64,000 nt of DNA from DAOVXM01 sp963746255 (GTDB taxonomy: Bacteria; Chloroflexota; Anaerolineae; Anaerolineales; UBA4823). Made by a program: the position numbers and the translations under genes. Of the stretch, positions 18,869 to 27,646 are shown piece after piece. The notes beneath the pieces were generated by a model. It was not told the DNA's origin. It searched no databases and saw only the letters and a list, made by a program, of their open reading frames with translations. The stretch is taken from assembly GCA_963746255.1 (NCBI GenBank), contig CAVVAJ010000009.1, positions 62,001-126,000 of the forward strand. The letters run 5' to 3'. How positions within the stretch are numbered: the first letter of the stretch is position 1; every line of letters starts with the position of its first letter.

Positions 18869-18897
18869 TTGACAAAGAAGCTGCAGAGATATATAAT
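18869..18897 (+). promoter_or_regulatory. Perfect sigma70 consensus promoter
   Basis: TTGACA (18869-18874), exactly 17 bases, then TATAAT (18892-18897). Transcription would start near 18904, 38 bases upstream of the small ORF at 18942. It is the best promoter match I found in the window. Confidence 0.65.
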
Positions 18898-18941
18898 AGA
18901 ATATATGTTCTTATTTACTTGGTGTCTGTGTAAGTGATGCT

Positions 18942-19109
18942 ATGACCTTGATTTCACACGAATGGGTGTATGATTTAAATATTGGCGCAGAGGTTCTCGA
19001 TCAGCGGACATCCCCTGCCGATGTTGATGATCTCCCCTTGGGGGAGGTGGACCTCAACGATATCAGTTTCAACGATTCTCTCGCCGCCTACATAGATTGC
19101 CGTGACTAA
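18942..19109 (+). CDS. Small ORF (55 aa), unrecognised
   Basis: An ATG-started 55-residue acidic ORF follows the perfect promoter. Its product includes DVDDLPLGEVDLNDISFND and has no recognised domain. The upstream sequence has no clear ribosome binding site. The DNA folds: CTCCCC (19032-19037) pairs with GGGGAG (19041-19046), and outer GTTGA (19023) pairs with TCAAC (19054). The transcript could therefore equally be a structured small RNA or a relic. Protein coding is uncertain. Confidence 0.25.
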   Translation: MTLISHEWVYDLNIGAEVLDQRTSPADVDDLPLGEVDLNDISFNDSLAAYIDCRD

Positions 19110-19168
19110 ACCCAGCAGCACACACGATAGTTAGATCACCCCAGCCTACCCTCAGGCAATTTTATTAA

Positions 19169-19189
19169 ACAAGTTGAATATCAACTTGT
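19169..19189. repeat. Perfect palindrome (9-3-9)
   Basis: ACAAGTTGA and TCAACTTGT flank a three-base centre ATA. The symmetry fits an operator half-site pair or a short hairpin. No T tract follows, so it is not an obvious terminator. It lies 182 bases before the DUF362 gene. Confidence 0.45.
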
Positions 19190-19370
19190 CGCTGCACTAA
19201 CCTTGGATCAAACTGCGCCTCCATTCCTCGGCTCACAGCAACTCATTGAATATAGCGGCGATTTGCCAGTTGCTATCAAATCCGTTATCCCCGTGCAGAA
19301 CATCCTACGCTGAAACGGGAATAAGATACAATAAGATGAGTTAAAATAGGTTAGCTGAGGAGTTTTATCT

Positions 19371-20585
19371 ATGGCAGAATTTCCTGGAAAAGGTAGGGTA
19401 GCGGTCCTGAAGACCACCCCTGAAACCGTCTTGGACGACATCGAACGGCTGATGAAACTGGCCGATTTCGAGACCGCCCTGCCTAAGAATATACTCACCG
19501 GAATGAAAATCAATATTTCCTGGCAGACCTGGTATCCCGCCTGCTCTTCAACGCCTTGGCAGATCGAAGGTATTATCCGCGCTCTGCGTAACGCAGGCTA
19601 CCAGGACTTGGTCGGTGTCCACAATGATACCGTTGTCGTGAATACTGCCGATGGTGAGCGCAACAATAAACACAAGGTCGTCACTGATACTTACGATGTA
19701 CCGTGTTTGTATCTTTACAACCAGGATTTTGAATGGGTGGAGTACCAACCCAAGACCCCCCTGCTGATCCTAGACAAAGTCTATCCCCAAGGCGTCTTCA
19801 TACCGAAAGCCTTGGTTGGTATGAATATCATCCACCTACCCACGGTAAAAACGCATGTCTTCACCACCATTACCGGTGCGATGAAGAACGCATTCGGCGG
19901 CCTGCTGCATCGCGAGCGCCACTGGACGCATGGCGTCATCCACGACACATTGGTCGATCTGCTTACCATCCAGCAGGATATCCATCCTGGCATTTTTGCA
20001 GTCATGGACGGCACCTTCGCCGGCGATGGCCCCGGACCGCGAGCGATGCGCTGGCACGAGAAAGACATCCTGCTTGCTTCCTCAGACCAGGTGGCTATCG
20101 ACGCCGTCTCTGCCAAGCTGCAGGGATTTGATCCGATGAGCATCCGATTTATCCGCCGCGCCCACGAGTTGGGCCTGGGTGTTGGAAACCCGCCTGATAT
20201 CGAAATCACCGGCTACGATATCGATATAGAACCAGCGTGGGGATTTGTACAGGAAGATACGCTGGCCAGCTATGGGCAGAAATTGATCTATCATGGCCCG
20301 CTGAAACCGCTGGAGAAACCGCTCCTGCAGAGCCCGCTCGTTCCCTGGTCGTACTTCGCCAGCAACTTCTACCATAACGTCTACTGGTACCCCTTCGTCG
20401 GGCGCAAACGGGTTGAGGCAGCGCTGGGGACGCGTTGGGGACAGCTATTTGCCAGCTACGGTGATGGCAGCGTGGTCATGCCCGGCATGGAACCCAAGAC
20501 TGTCCGGCAAGCACTCGTCGGTTTGACAGTTGCAGCGGCAGCCGTAGTGACTACGGCGTATCTGCTGAACCGCCGGAAGTCATAA
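19371..20585 (+). CDS. DUF362 domain-containing protein
   Basis: The 404-residue protein matches the DUF362 family. It has NISWQTWYPACSSTPWQIEGIIRALRNAG split across the conserved N-terminal part, IIHLPTVKTHVFTTITGAMKN in the middle and AVMDGTFAGDGPGPRA downstream. SSDQVAIDAVSAKLQGFDP follows. A hydrophobic C-terminal helix (ALVGLTVAAAAVVTTAYLL) could anchor it to the membrane. The family's biochemical role is unsettled, and some members carry 4Fe-4S motifs, which I do not see here. It is followed by a PHP-domain gene on the same strand 63 bases later. GCTGAGGAG upstream supports the ATG. Confidence 0.85.
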   Translation: MAEFPGKGRVAVLKTTPETVLDDIERLMKLADFETALPKNILTGMKINISWQTWYPACSSTPWQIEGIIRALRNAGYQDLVGVHNDTVVVNTADGERNNKHKVVTDTYDVPCLYLYNQDFEWVEYQPKTPLLILDKVYPQGVFIPKALVGMNIIHLPTVKTHVFTTITGAMKNAFGGLLHRERHWTHGVIHDTLVDLLTIQQDIHPGIFAVMDGTFAGDGPGPRAMRWHEKDILLASSDQVAIDAVSAKLQGFDPMSIRFIRRAHELGLGVGNPPDIEITGYDIDIEPAWGFVQEDTLASYGQKLIYHGPLKPLEKPLLQSPLVPWSYFASNFYHNVYWYPFVGRKRVEAALGTRWGQLFASYGDGSVVMPGMEPKTVRQALVGLTVAAAAVVTTAYLLNRRKS

Positions 20586-20648
20586 CCGCACTCCTACTAA
20601 ATCTTATCCTCGTTAGCACTACCTAGTTTCAATCGGAAATCACTCTAG

Positions 20649-21329
20649 ATGCTGCGGGTCGAGTTCCACTGCCACACGATCTATTCCAAAGACAGCCTGG
20701 CGACACCCCAGCAGGTGGTGGAAACCTGCCGCCGTATAGGGATCGACCGGGTTGTGATCACTGATCACAACCACATCGAGGGCGCATTGGCTGCACAGTC
20801 TCTCGATCCCGAGCGGGTCATCATCGGCGAGGAGATTATGACCACGCAGGGTGAGCTGCTGGCGGCTTTCGTCCAAGAAGAGATCCCGGCAGGTTTAGGC
20901 CCTATGGAAACGATCGAACGGCTGCGTGCCCAGGGAGCATTTATCAGCGTCTCACACCCCTTCGATGCCCTGCGTTCCGGCCATTGGGAGCCGGAGGATT
21001 TGCTGGCGATCGTACCGCACATCGACGCGATCGAGACCTTCAACGCCCGCTGCATGCAGTCCTCTTTCAACAGCATTGCACAAACTTTCGCCCAAGAGCA
21101 TGAAATGTTAGGCACAGCCGGCTCCGACGCACACGCCCTGTTCGAGTACGGCAAGGCCACCATGCTGCTGCCCGAGTTTGACGATGCCACTTCACTTAAA
21201 GTTGCCCTAGAGCAGGTGGAGTATGATGCTACGCTGTCCAGTTTCTGGGTGCATTTCAGCTCGCGCTACGCGGTAATGCGCAAGGATCTCAACCCTGCTG
21301 CTTACCGACAATACGCCCCCAAACCTTGA
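20649..21329 (+). CDS. PHP-domain phosphoesterase
   Basis: The 226-residue protein has the PHP metal-binding signature EFHCHTIYSKDS at residues 5-16. It continues with VITDHNHIEGA, an IIGEEI acidic motif, ISVSHPFDALR and GTAGSDAHALFEYG. These are the His/Asp/Glu ligands of the trinuclear site. Stand-alone PHP proteins of this size hydrolyse nucleotide or sugar phosphates such as 3',5'-bisphosphates or histidinol phosphate. The exact substrate is not determinable. It is cytoplasmic and probably cotranscribed with DUF362. Confidence 0.85.
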   Translation: MLRVEFHCHTIYSKDSLATPQQVVETCRRIGIDRVVITDHNHIEGALAAQSLDPERVIIGEEIMTTQGELLAAFVQEEIPAGLGPMETIERLRAQGAFISVSHPFDALRSGHWEPEDLLAIVPHIDAIETFNARCMQSSFNSIAQTFAQEHEMLGTAGSDAHALFEYGKATMLLPEFDDATSLKVALEQVEYDATLSSFWVHFSSRYAVMRKDLNPAAYRQYAPKP

Positions 21330-21353
21330 CCAATAGCCTTATTCAGGTAGAAT
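21326..21353 (+). promoter_or_regulatory. tRNA-Leu promoter
   Basis: TTGACC (21326-21331), 16 bases, then TAGAAT (21348-21353), ending 10 bases before the mature tRNA 5' end. It overlaps the stop of the PHP gene. Confidence 0.55.
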
Positions 21354-21363
21354 TAAGTTAAGT

Positions 21364-21447
21364 GGGGCGGTGGCGGAATTGGCAGACGCAGAGGACTTAA
21401 AATCCTCCGGTAGAGATACTGTGTGGGTTCGACCCCCACCCGCCCTA
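21364..21447 (+). tRNA. tRNA-Leu (anticodon TAA)
   Basis: An 84-base class II tRNA. The acceptor arms GGGGCGG/CCGCCCT pair with a terminal G-U. The D arm contains TGGCGGAATTGGCAGACGC, and the anticodon stem GAGGA/TCCTC carries anticodon TAA. A long variable arm follows, with T arm GTGGG-TTCGACC-CCCAC and discriminator A. CCA is not encoded. Confidence 0.95.
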
Positions 21448-21984
21448 CTGAACGATTCGCTCGAGAATTTCTAGCGATCTTATTTTCTTCCAGTTTTATC
21501 ACCCCATAGTATATCGAGATTAATTTTCCACAACCCACCTACAATAAATCACAATTGTCACAGATTTCGGTCAAGCTTTCCCATTTATCTAACTCGCCAG
21601 TACCCTTGCAATTGGCTCACGGCATGTAGCGGGGATGGTGCTGGCCATACTCGTCTTTGACTTCGCAGGTTCGAGTCCTGTCCTCCCCAAAGGTAATATC
21701 ACAGCACGTTGGGTCCGACAAGCTGTTTTACGCTTTGATACGATTTGAGCAGCGGGGATCGTTGATATCGATGATAGTAGAAATCATGGTTAATTATAGA
21801 GACCACCACAATATGAGTTCGATGCGAACATCTTGTGGAAATGTTGGTATATTGTTGGACACTAAAAATACCGGCTGATTTATATAGTTATCCAAGAATA
21901 ATACTGACTTAAACAATTCCCCTTTATTTCCTTTCAGGACATAGCGCCACTAAAACATCATAATCTCCAGATTTCAATGTGCTG
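21448..21984. other. Intergenic region with tRNA fragment
   Basis: The 537 bases between tRNA-Leu and the decayed transporter hold no credible intact gene. The only recognisable element is the tRNA-like fragment at 21631-21689. Confidence 0.5.
21631..21689 (+). pseudogene. tRNA fragment (Val-like 3' half)
   Basis: A canonical T arm (GCAGG-TTCGAGT-CCTGT, 21665-21681) is followed by CCTCCCC and a discriminator-like A. GGGGATG at 21631-21637 could pair as the 5' acceptor arm with one mismatch. Only 59 bases lie between the ends, and no D arm or anticodon stem can be formed. The T arm and flanks share about 22 identical bases with the tRNA-Val at 3469-3542. This looks like a deleted tRNA or an element-attachment scar. 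Confidence 0.5.
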
Positions 21985-22920
21985 ATGTTTTCAATCTTCT
22001 GGGCGTTTCAGATATTCTTCACCAAATTGGGTTCTAACGCCGGCGCCACTGTGCTCTCCTTCCAAGCGCTTTCACCTATCGTGGCAACGGTGATCTTGGC
22101 GATCTTGATCCTGCCAAAGGTCAGAGTCGAATTATTTCACCTAGTCACAAACCAGTGACCACTATTTTGGAAGCCGTACTTTGCCAATGGTATCCAGGCA
22201 GGAATTGGCGCTTGTCTAGCCCTTTTGGGGATTGCCATTACTGATATGATCAACGCTGGTTATTTGGTAAATATGACGACGGAAACAACCATTCTTTTCG
22301 CCTGGATCATCCTCGAAGAGAGGTTGCCAGCGCTCAAGGTGGAAACGGTGTTTTTTATGTCCCTTGGTGCTTACCTGTTGACGACCAAGGGTCAAGTATT
22401 AATTCCAAAGACTGCTGATATTATAATTCTTGGAGCGTGTGTATGCTTGTCTTTTGGGGCCGTCCTGGTACGGAAATTCCTGAAAACAAGCCGACCAACC
22501 TGATGTAGTCACGAAGCAAAATCCCGCTGGCTAGTTTCCCGGTGCTCCTAGTTTTGGTTGGGGTGTAATTCGCATACTCGGGGACCGCTGGGATTTCCAA
22601 TCGGCTCTTGAGCTGCTGCCTATATTCCGTTCAAGATTTACTATACTCTATATTGAACGGCCTTTGTCTGGCAATGGCCTGGATTTTCCTTTACCGCATA
22701 CTTAAGGTGTCAACCGCATCCTACATGACTTTGATGTCGATGCTCACACCAGTGGTCGTAAGCCTGCTAGCTTTGGTCTTCTTGAGAGAAACTCTGGTAT
22801 GGGGGCAAATCATCGCCGCGGCGAAGATAATCCTATCAGGTATGGTGATCCATATCAGCGACCTTGCTTATACGTGGAAAGAGCTTCCATTAATATATGG
22901 GAACTCTTTTACTTCCGATG
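21985..22920 (+). pseudogene. Decayed EamA/DMT-family transporter
   Basis: Hydrophobic EamA-like sequence runs through two frames. Frame 1 from an ATG at 21985 gives IFWAFQIFFTKLGSNAGATV, is interrupted by an in-frame TGA at 22156, and continues with TTILFAWIILEERLPALK up to 22503. The second repeat is in frame 3 (LASFPVLLVLVGV, TAA at 22566, then LTPVVVSLLALVFLRETLVWGQ). There are two in-frame stops plus a frame change, so this is a true pseudogene rather than a single sequencing slip. The ancestral protein was a drug/metabolite exporter of about 300 residues. It converges on the oxidoreductase gene at 22943. Confidence 0.75.
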
Positions 22921-22942
22921 TTTCTATTCATCCAATAGAGCA

Positions 22943-25426
22943 TCAGGAGCGCACACGCAGGTTACTCGGATCATACATGGGTCGGAGTGAAGCTCGGGCT
23001 GGATAACGCACACCTGCTATATCAACCTCATAAATTCCACTCTTAATGTAGTCGGTACTAATACCAGCTTCATTCGACACCAGACCAAGACCAACCGCCC
23101 CATTCAGAGTGTGTCCATAGGATCCGGCGTTGATATGACCAACCATCTCGCCATCTCGATAGATAGGTTCGCTGTAGTACAGTAAGGGCTCCGGGTCTTC
23201 GAGTAGGAATTGGACTAGACGATACTTCAGCGGTCCCCCTTCTTTATGTCGTAAGAGCGCCTCTCTACCGATGAAACCGCCGGGTTTATTGTAATCAACA
23301 CAAAAACCCAAGCCCACCTCTAGCGGCGTGTCCGTATTGTCAATATCGTGCCCGTAATCTCGGTAGGCTTTCTCTAGTCGCAGAGAATCCAGAGCCTGCA
23401 GACCGGCAAATTTCAGCCCTACCTCCTCGCCGGCTTGTACAAGCGTATCAAAGACATGCAGGGCAAACTCAGTCGGTACGTAGAGCTCCCATCCCAATTC
23501 ACCGACATAGGTCACGCGCAAGGCCTTGACCAGGGCATAGCCTATGTCGATCTCCTGCATCGTGAGGTATGGAAACGCATCGTTAGACATATCCAGAGAA
23601 GTGACACTGCTTAATAGTTGACGGGAATTCGGGCCTTGAACGTTGAGTATCGAGTATCCAGAGGTTATATCCGTAATAAATACATATTCATCCATGGGGA
23701 GGTGTCGTTTCAACCAAGCTTTAATGTGGGTGTTCGTCCCATCCGCGCTGATTACCAAGTAGCTGTCCTCCGCCAGGCGGGTTACGGTCAGGTCAGCCTC
23801 GATCGTACCGCGCTCGTTCAACCACTGGGTGTAGACGATGTGTCCTACCGGTACTGCCACATTGTTGGCACAGATGCGGTTGAGAAATTTTTCAGCATCC
23901 CTACCCTGGACGAGGATTTTGGACATTACGCTGTAATCCATCAATACAACAGCCTCTCTAGCAGCTTGGTGTTCGGTCGCGCGGTATTCGAACCAATTGC
24001 CCCGCCCCCAGGTATATTCCACCTTCGGTTCAACTCCTTGCGGCGCGAACCAATCCGGATATTCCCATCCGGCATAGCTAGCAAAATAAGCCCCCAGGTC
24101 TGTCATACGATCGTGCAGCGGCGATTTGCGGACATTGCGCGCCGTCTTGTACTGCAGATTTACATAACCCGGGGCATACATGACACCTAGCTGTTCCACT
24201 GTCCGGTCATAGAGGTATTTCGGATTGTTCTCGAATGTTAACATGCGCGCGATGTCGATTTCGCTTGTGTCCACAGGTGGGTAGCCGTCAACAATCCACT
24301 GGGCCATCACCTGCCCTACACCGCCTCCGAGCAGAATGCCAAGCGAGTTTAGCCCGGCGGCGACGAAAAAATTCTTCAATTCCGGCGCTTCGCCCATCAA
24401 TGGCCCCAAATCTGGAGTGAAGCTCTCCGGACCACAGAAAAGCTTGTGCACCCCTGCATTTTTCGCCACCGGAATGCGCCCCATCGCATTTTCAATATAA
24501 GGCATCAAACGGTCCCAATCGGGCTTTATCTCGCCAAAGCTGAAATCCTTTGGTATTCCCTTCATCCCCCAGGGGCTTGCTACGGGTTCGAACATGCCGA
24601 TCATCAAACCACCAGTTTCTTCACGGTAGTATGCAAAACGCTCAGGATCCTCCACAATTGGCATCTCCCGGTGAATCCCATCGATCGGTTCGGTGATCAA
24701 GTAATAATGTTCCGCAGCGTGCAGCGGAACATTGACCCCGGCCATCTTGCCGACCTCGCGCGCCCACATACCGGCGCAATTGACTACGTACTCCGCCTCG
24801 ATTTCGCCACGATCTGTAATCACACCGGTGACCCGCCCATTGTCCTTCTTAATCCCAATGACGTTCACACCTTCCAAGACACGGGCTCCTCCCATACGGG
24901 CGCCTTTAGCCAACGCCATCGTAGCATCTACAGGGTTGGCGCGGCCATCCTCTGGAGCGAAAAATCCAGCGATAATATCATTAGTCTTGAACTGAGGCCA
25001 CATCTTTTGAACGTCACCAGGTGATATTTCTTCTACCACGCACCCATATGTTCTGGCATAGGCTGCCACCCGGCGAAGCCCCTCAAGCCACTCCTTATTG
25101 GTCGCTAGTTCGATATACCCGATCGGGCTGAATCCGGTTGACAATCCAGTTTCGGCTTCCAATATTCCATCGTAGAGATCGCGAGTGTACTTTGCTAAAT
25201 TGATCATGGTCTCAGAGGAAAAGGTCCCACTGATAACTAAGCCTGCAGCGTGCCAGGTGGTACCGGAAGTCAATTCTTTTCTTTCCAGCAAGACAACATC
25301 CCGCCACCCTAGTTTGGTCAGATGGTAGGCAACGCTACAACCGATCACCCCGCCGCCGATTATGACTACCTGAGCATTTTTCGGAAATAGCTGCGGTGTG
25401 GCTATGGGGGATTTTGCATTCGTCAT
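22943..25426 (-). CDS. Dimethylglycine dehydrogenase-like FAD oxidoreductase with GcvT domain (copy 1)
   Basis: The 827-residue, two-part enzyme has an N-terminal DAO/FAD domain (residues about 18-400) with VVIIGGGVIGCSVAYHL. The TSGTTWHAAGL motif contains the His that carries covalent FAD in dimethylglycine and sarcosine dehydrogenases. An FAO_M linker and a GcvT/GcvT_C folate-binding half (about 430-827) follow, ending in GVRYPARASLRPMYDP. By family it oxidises an N-methyl group and can pass formaldehyde to tetrahydrofolate. The actual amine is unknown. The ATG at 25426 follows GGGAG by 8 bases and gives the same length as the paralogue at 61023. It has its own promoter and an Lrp-type regulator divergently upstream. 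Confidence 0.85.
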   Translation of the reverse strand: MTNAKSPIATPQLFPKNAQVVIIGGGVIGCSVAYHLTKLGWRDVVLLERKELTSGTTWHAAGLVISGTFSSETMINLAKYTRDLYDGILEAETGLSTGFSPIGYIELATNKEWLEGLRRVAAYARTYGCVVEEISPGDVQKMWPQFKTNDIIAGFFAPEDGRANPVDATMALAKGARMGGARVLEGVNVIGIKKDNGRVTGVITDRGEIEAEYVVNCAGMWAREVGKMAGVNVPLHAAEHYYLITEPIDGIHREMPIVEDPERFAYYREETGGLMIGMFEPVASPWGMKGIPKDFSFGEIKPDWDRLMPYIENAMGRIPVAKNAGVHKLFCGPESFTPDLGPLMGEAPELKNFFVAAGLNSLGILLGGGVGQVMAQWIVDGYPPVDTSEIDIARMLTFENNPKYLYDRTVEQLGVMYAPGYVNLQYKTARNVRKSPLHDRMTDLGAYFASYAGWEYPDWFAPQGVEPKVEYTWGRGNWFEYRATEHQAAREAVVLMDYSVMSKILVQGRDAEKFLNRICANNVAVPVGHIVYTQWLNERGTIEADLTVTRLAEDSYLVISADGTNTHIKAWLKRHLPMDEYVFITDITSGYSILNVQGPNSRQLLSSVTSLDMSNDAFPYLTMQEIDIGYALVKALRVTYVGELGWELYVPTEFALHVFDTLVQAGEEVGLKFAGLQALDSLRLEKAYRDYGHDIDNTDTPLEVGLGFCVDYNKPGGFIGREALLRHKEGGPLKYRLVQFLLEDPEPLLYYSEPIYRDGEMVGHINAGSYGHTLNGAVGLGLVSNEAGISTDYIKSGIYEVDIAGVRYPARASLRPMYDPSNLRVRS

Positions 25427-25486
25427 TTCATTCGCTCCCGGATTTCGGATTCTGGATTTGTTCCTTGCGGTGTGACTGATGGTGAC

Positions 25487-25515
25487 ATTATAAAGGCGGG
25501 ATAGATCCAAGTCAA
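25487..25515 (-). promoter_or_regulatory. Promoter of DMGDH-like gene copy 1
   Basis: On the minus strand TTGACT (25515-25510), 17 bases, TATAAT (25492-25487). It is about 60 bases upstream of the ATG at 25426 and just downstream of the inverted repeat at 25532-25561. Confidence 0.65.
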
Positions 25516-25531
25516 GAATATCGTGCTGATA

Positions 25532-25561
25532 ATCGTAAAATACTTGCATTGTTTTTACGAT
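25532..25561. promoter_or_regulatory. Inverted repeat, candidate Lrp-type operator
   Basis: ATCGTAAAA (25532-25540) and its exact complement TTTTACGAT (25553-25561) are separated by 12 bases. Additional ATATCGT/ACGATAT partial copies lie around it. It sits between the divergent oxidoreductase promoter and the Lrp/AsnC gene, where such regulators normally bind. Binding is inferred. Confidence 0.5.
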
Positions 25562-25584
25562 ATCCGTGTATTGGGGTTGACATT

Positions 25585-26103
25585 ATGACGAAGATCGGTA
25601 AAATTATAGGTATGTTAGATGACACTGATCGAGCGATCATTTCCTTTTTGCAGTATGACGGCCGAATACCCTTCACCCAAATCGCGGATGAATTGGGTAT
25701 TACAGAAGGGACTGTGCGCCGCCGCGTCAAACAACTCACCGAAAGTGGTAAACTGCAAATCGTAGGCGTTGTTGAACCTCATGAATTAGGTTGGACTGAG
25801 GCCGCCATGATCGGGATATCTGTAAAATCGAATCTGCTCACCGAGGTAGCTGAAGCTATCGCAGAGCTGTCTGAAGTATCATACTTATTCCAAGCTGCCG
25901 GCGAATTTGATCTTTTTGCCGAGGTCTATTGCCGAGATCGAAATCATTTCGTTTCCTTCCTTAATAACAAACTTCAACAGATACCTGGTGTGGAGAGGAC
26001 TCAATCTTTCTTGATACTCAAGATGCACAAACTATCTTATCGGTGGGGCGAAGCCGGGCCTTTTAAAATGAAGCACCCGCTAACTATTCTCCCAGAGGAT
26101 TGA
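25585..26103 (+). CDS. Lrp/AsnC-family regulator (1)
   Basis: The protein of about 172 residues has an AsnC-type winged helix (LDDTDRAIISFLQYDGRIPFTQIADELGITEGTVRRRV). A RAM/ligand-binding domain follows (SVKSNLLTEVAEAIAELSEVSYLFQAAGEFDLFAEVYC split over residues about 80-115). Family members sense amino acids or related small molecules and act locally. The ATG at 25585 is preferred over an upstream TTG at 25549 that lies within the inverted repeat. It is divergent from a DMGDH-like gene and heads the MttB series, so it is the likely local regulator of the methylamine-type cluster. Confidence 0.85.
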   Translation: MTKIGKIIGMLDDTDRAIISFLQYDGRIPFTQIADELGITEGTVRRRVKQLTESGKLQIVGVVEPHELGWTEAAMIGISVKSNLLTEVAEAIAELSEVSYLFQAAGEFDLFAEVYCRDRNHFVSFLNNKLQQIPGVERTQSFLILKMHKLSYRWGEAGPFKMKHPLTILPED

Positions 26104-26160
26104 CTGGCAACGTCCTAGCTGGCTTACTGAACGAATTTGCCTTGTATTTAGAAACTCGAT

Positions 26161-27579
26161 ATGTCAAAAATAAACCACCCCGACGCCATCGCTGAACTTG
26201 TTCATGAAAAATCGGTAGAAATACTGATCGATGTAGGATTTTGCGTGCCAGACGATGATGTTCTGGCACGGCTTGATTCTGCCGGATTTCCCGTGGATCG
26301 AGAATCCCAAATGGTTTTCCTAACCCCCGAGCTGCTGGAAACCGCTTTGGGTACTCTCCCCAGGCATGTCAAACTCCACAACCGGGAAGGGGCGACTCCC
26401 CCGCATTTTGGTAATGGCTCCAGCTTTATGGGAGCGGGAACCCCAGTAAATGTATTTGACCTTCATACCGGGGAGCATCGATCAGCTACCCGGCAGGATG
26501 TCCGCCAATTAGTCTCAATCCAGGACGCTCTCCCCCAGGTGGATATCGTCCGGCCAACAGTGACCGCGACAGACGAGGGTGAATGTTCGGACCTAGTGGA
26601 AATAGCCGAGTTGTTACGTAACACTGCTAAACCGCTCGTCCACCGTACTCTCTCCCCCGACCGGGTTGAAGCGGCGGTCGAGATGTTATTTTGTGTTGTT
26701 GGTGGAGAGCCTGCCTTCCGTGCCAAGCCCAATTTCGCTACGCTGTACTGCCCGATCAGTCCAGGATACTTCACCCCTGAAAATATGCACTGTATGCTCA
26801 AATGGGCTAAATATGGGGTTCCCATTACGTTGTTAAGTATGGCGATGGGAGGGGCCTCAGCGCCAGTGACTCTCCTAGGCGAGTTGATCGTCATTAACAC
26901 CGATATCTTGGCTTGGATTGTAGCTCTGCAGATTCTATATCCAGGGACGCCGCTGTTGTATGGGAGTGTATCAGCCGTGCTCGACATGCGCACTGGTCTA
27001 TTACCTTTGGGTGCCCCGGAACGTGGGATGATCAATAGTGGGGCTGCCATTATGGGGAAGTACTATGGTATCCCATCGATGTGCGGTGGACTTTCATCAG
27101 ACGCTAAACAGTTAGATGCCCAGGCTGGATTCGAAAAAGTCAATACCGCCATCCCGTTGCTTCAACAGGGTGCAACGATTATTTATGGTGTTGGTGCAAC
27201 AGATGCCGGCTCAACGATTTCGTACACCCAGATGATCTTTGATAACGAGATCATCGCCGGTGTGCGTCGAATGTGGCAAGGGATCACCGTTCATGACCCG
27301 GCTGAAGAAGTTGCACTGATCAAATCCCTAACTCCTCGAGGTAATTTCATGTCAGCACCCCACACACTTCGTAATTATCGGCGGCATTGGTACCCGGAGA
27401 TCATAAGTAGGGACAGCTACGATACTTGGAAAGAGAAGGACGAGACTATCGAACAGATCTGCCGTCGCAAGGCTCAAGAAATTGTGGCGAACCATCAACC
27501 GCCCCCACTAACTGCCAATGTGGAATCTGAATTAGAGCGCATTATGCATCGTCATGTACCCGGCTTTCATTTTAAATAG
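26161..27579 (+). CDS. MttB-family (trimethylamine methyltransferase-like) protein A
   Basis: The 472-residue non-pyrrolysine MttB homologue has the TIM-barrel methyltransferase layout. It includes FMGAGTPVNVFDLHTGEHR near residue 85, the PITLLSMAMGGASAPVTLLG block and PGTPLLYGSVSAVLDMRTG. The C-terminal NHQPPPL motif is shared by all paralogues here. By family it transfers a methyl group from a quaternary amine to the cobalt of a cognate corrinoid protein. Together with copies D and F it is a divergent member, lacking the GHF-x-x-x-KHTR block (here GNFMSAPHTL). It has no internal TAG. It starts 57 bases after the Lrp gene. Confidence 0.8.
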   Translation: MSKINHPDAIAELVHEKSVEILIDVGFCVPDDDVLARLDSAGFPVDRESQMVFLTPELLETALGTLPRHVKLHNREGATPPHFGNGSSFMGAGTPVNVFDLHTGEHRSATRQDVRQLVSIQDALPQVDIVRPTVTATDEGECSDLVEIAELLRNTAKPLVHRTLSPDRVEAAVEMLFCVVGGEPAFRAKPNFATLYCPISPGYFTPENMHCMLKWAKYGVPITLLSMAMGGASAPVTLLGELIVINTDILAWIVALQILYPGTPLLYGSVSAVLDMRTGLLPLGAPERGMINSGAAIMGKYYGIPSMCGGLSSDAKQLDAQAGFEKVNTAIPLLQQGATIIYGVGATDAGSTISYTQMIFDNEIIAGVRRMWQGITVHDPAEEVALIKSLTPRGNFMSAPHTLRNYRRHWYPEIISRDSYDTWKEKDETIEQICRRKAQEIVANHQPPPLTANVESELERIMHRHVPGFHFK

Positions 27580-27646
27580 AGTTGGTCCACTTCCTGGGAC
27601 GTGACACTGACCAAAATTCCAGACTGGAATGCATTTCTTAAGCGAT

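Larger units (their letters stand above)
18754..19370. other. Intergenic region with consensus promoter and structured stretch
   Basis: These 617 bases contain a perfect sigma70 promoter, a 55-codon ORF with stable internal hairpins, and a perfect short palindrome, each listed separately. Apart from these I see no recognisable gene. The last 30 bases include the GCTGAGGAG ribosome binding site of the DUF362 gene. Confidence 0.5.

Noticed and set aside
21631..21689. Functional tRNA
   Set aside because: Only the T arm and acceptor-like ends remain, and no D arm or anticodon stem can form.
22156..22158. TGA in the EamA-like gene as selenocysteine or recoding
   Set aside because: The gene also has a TAA at 22566 and a frame change, and transporters of this family do not use selenocysteine.
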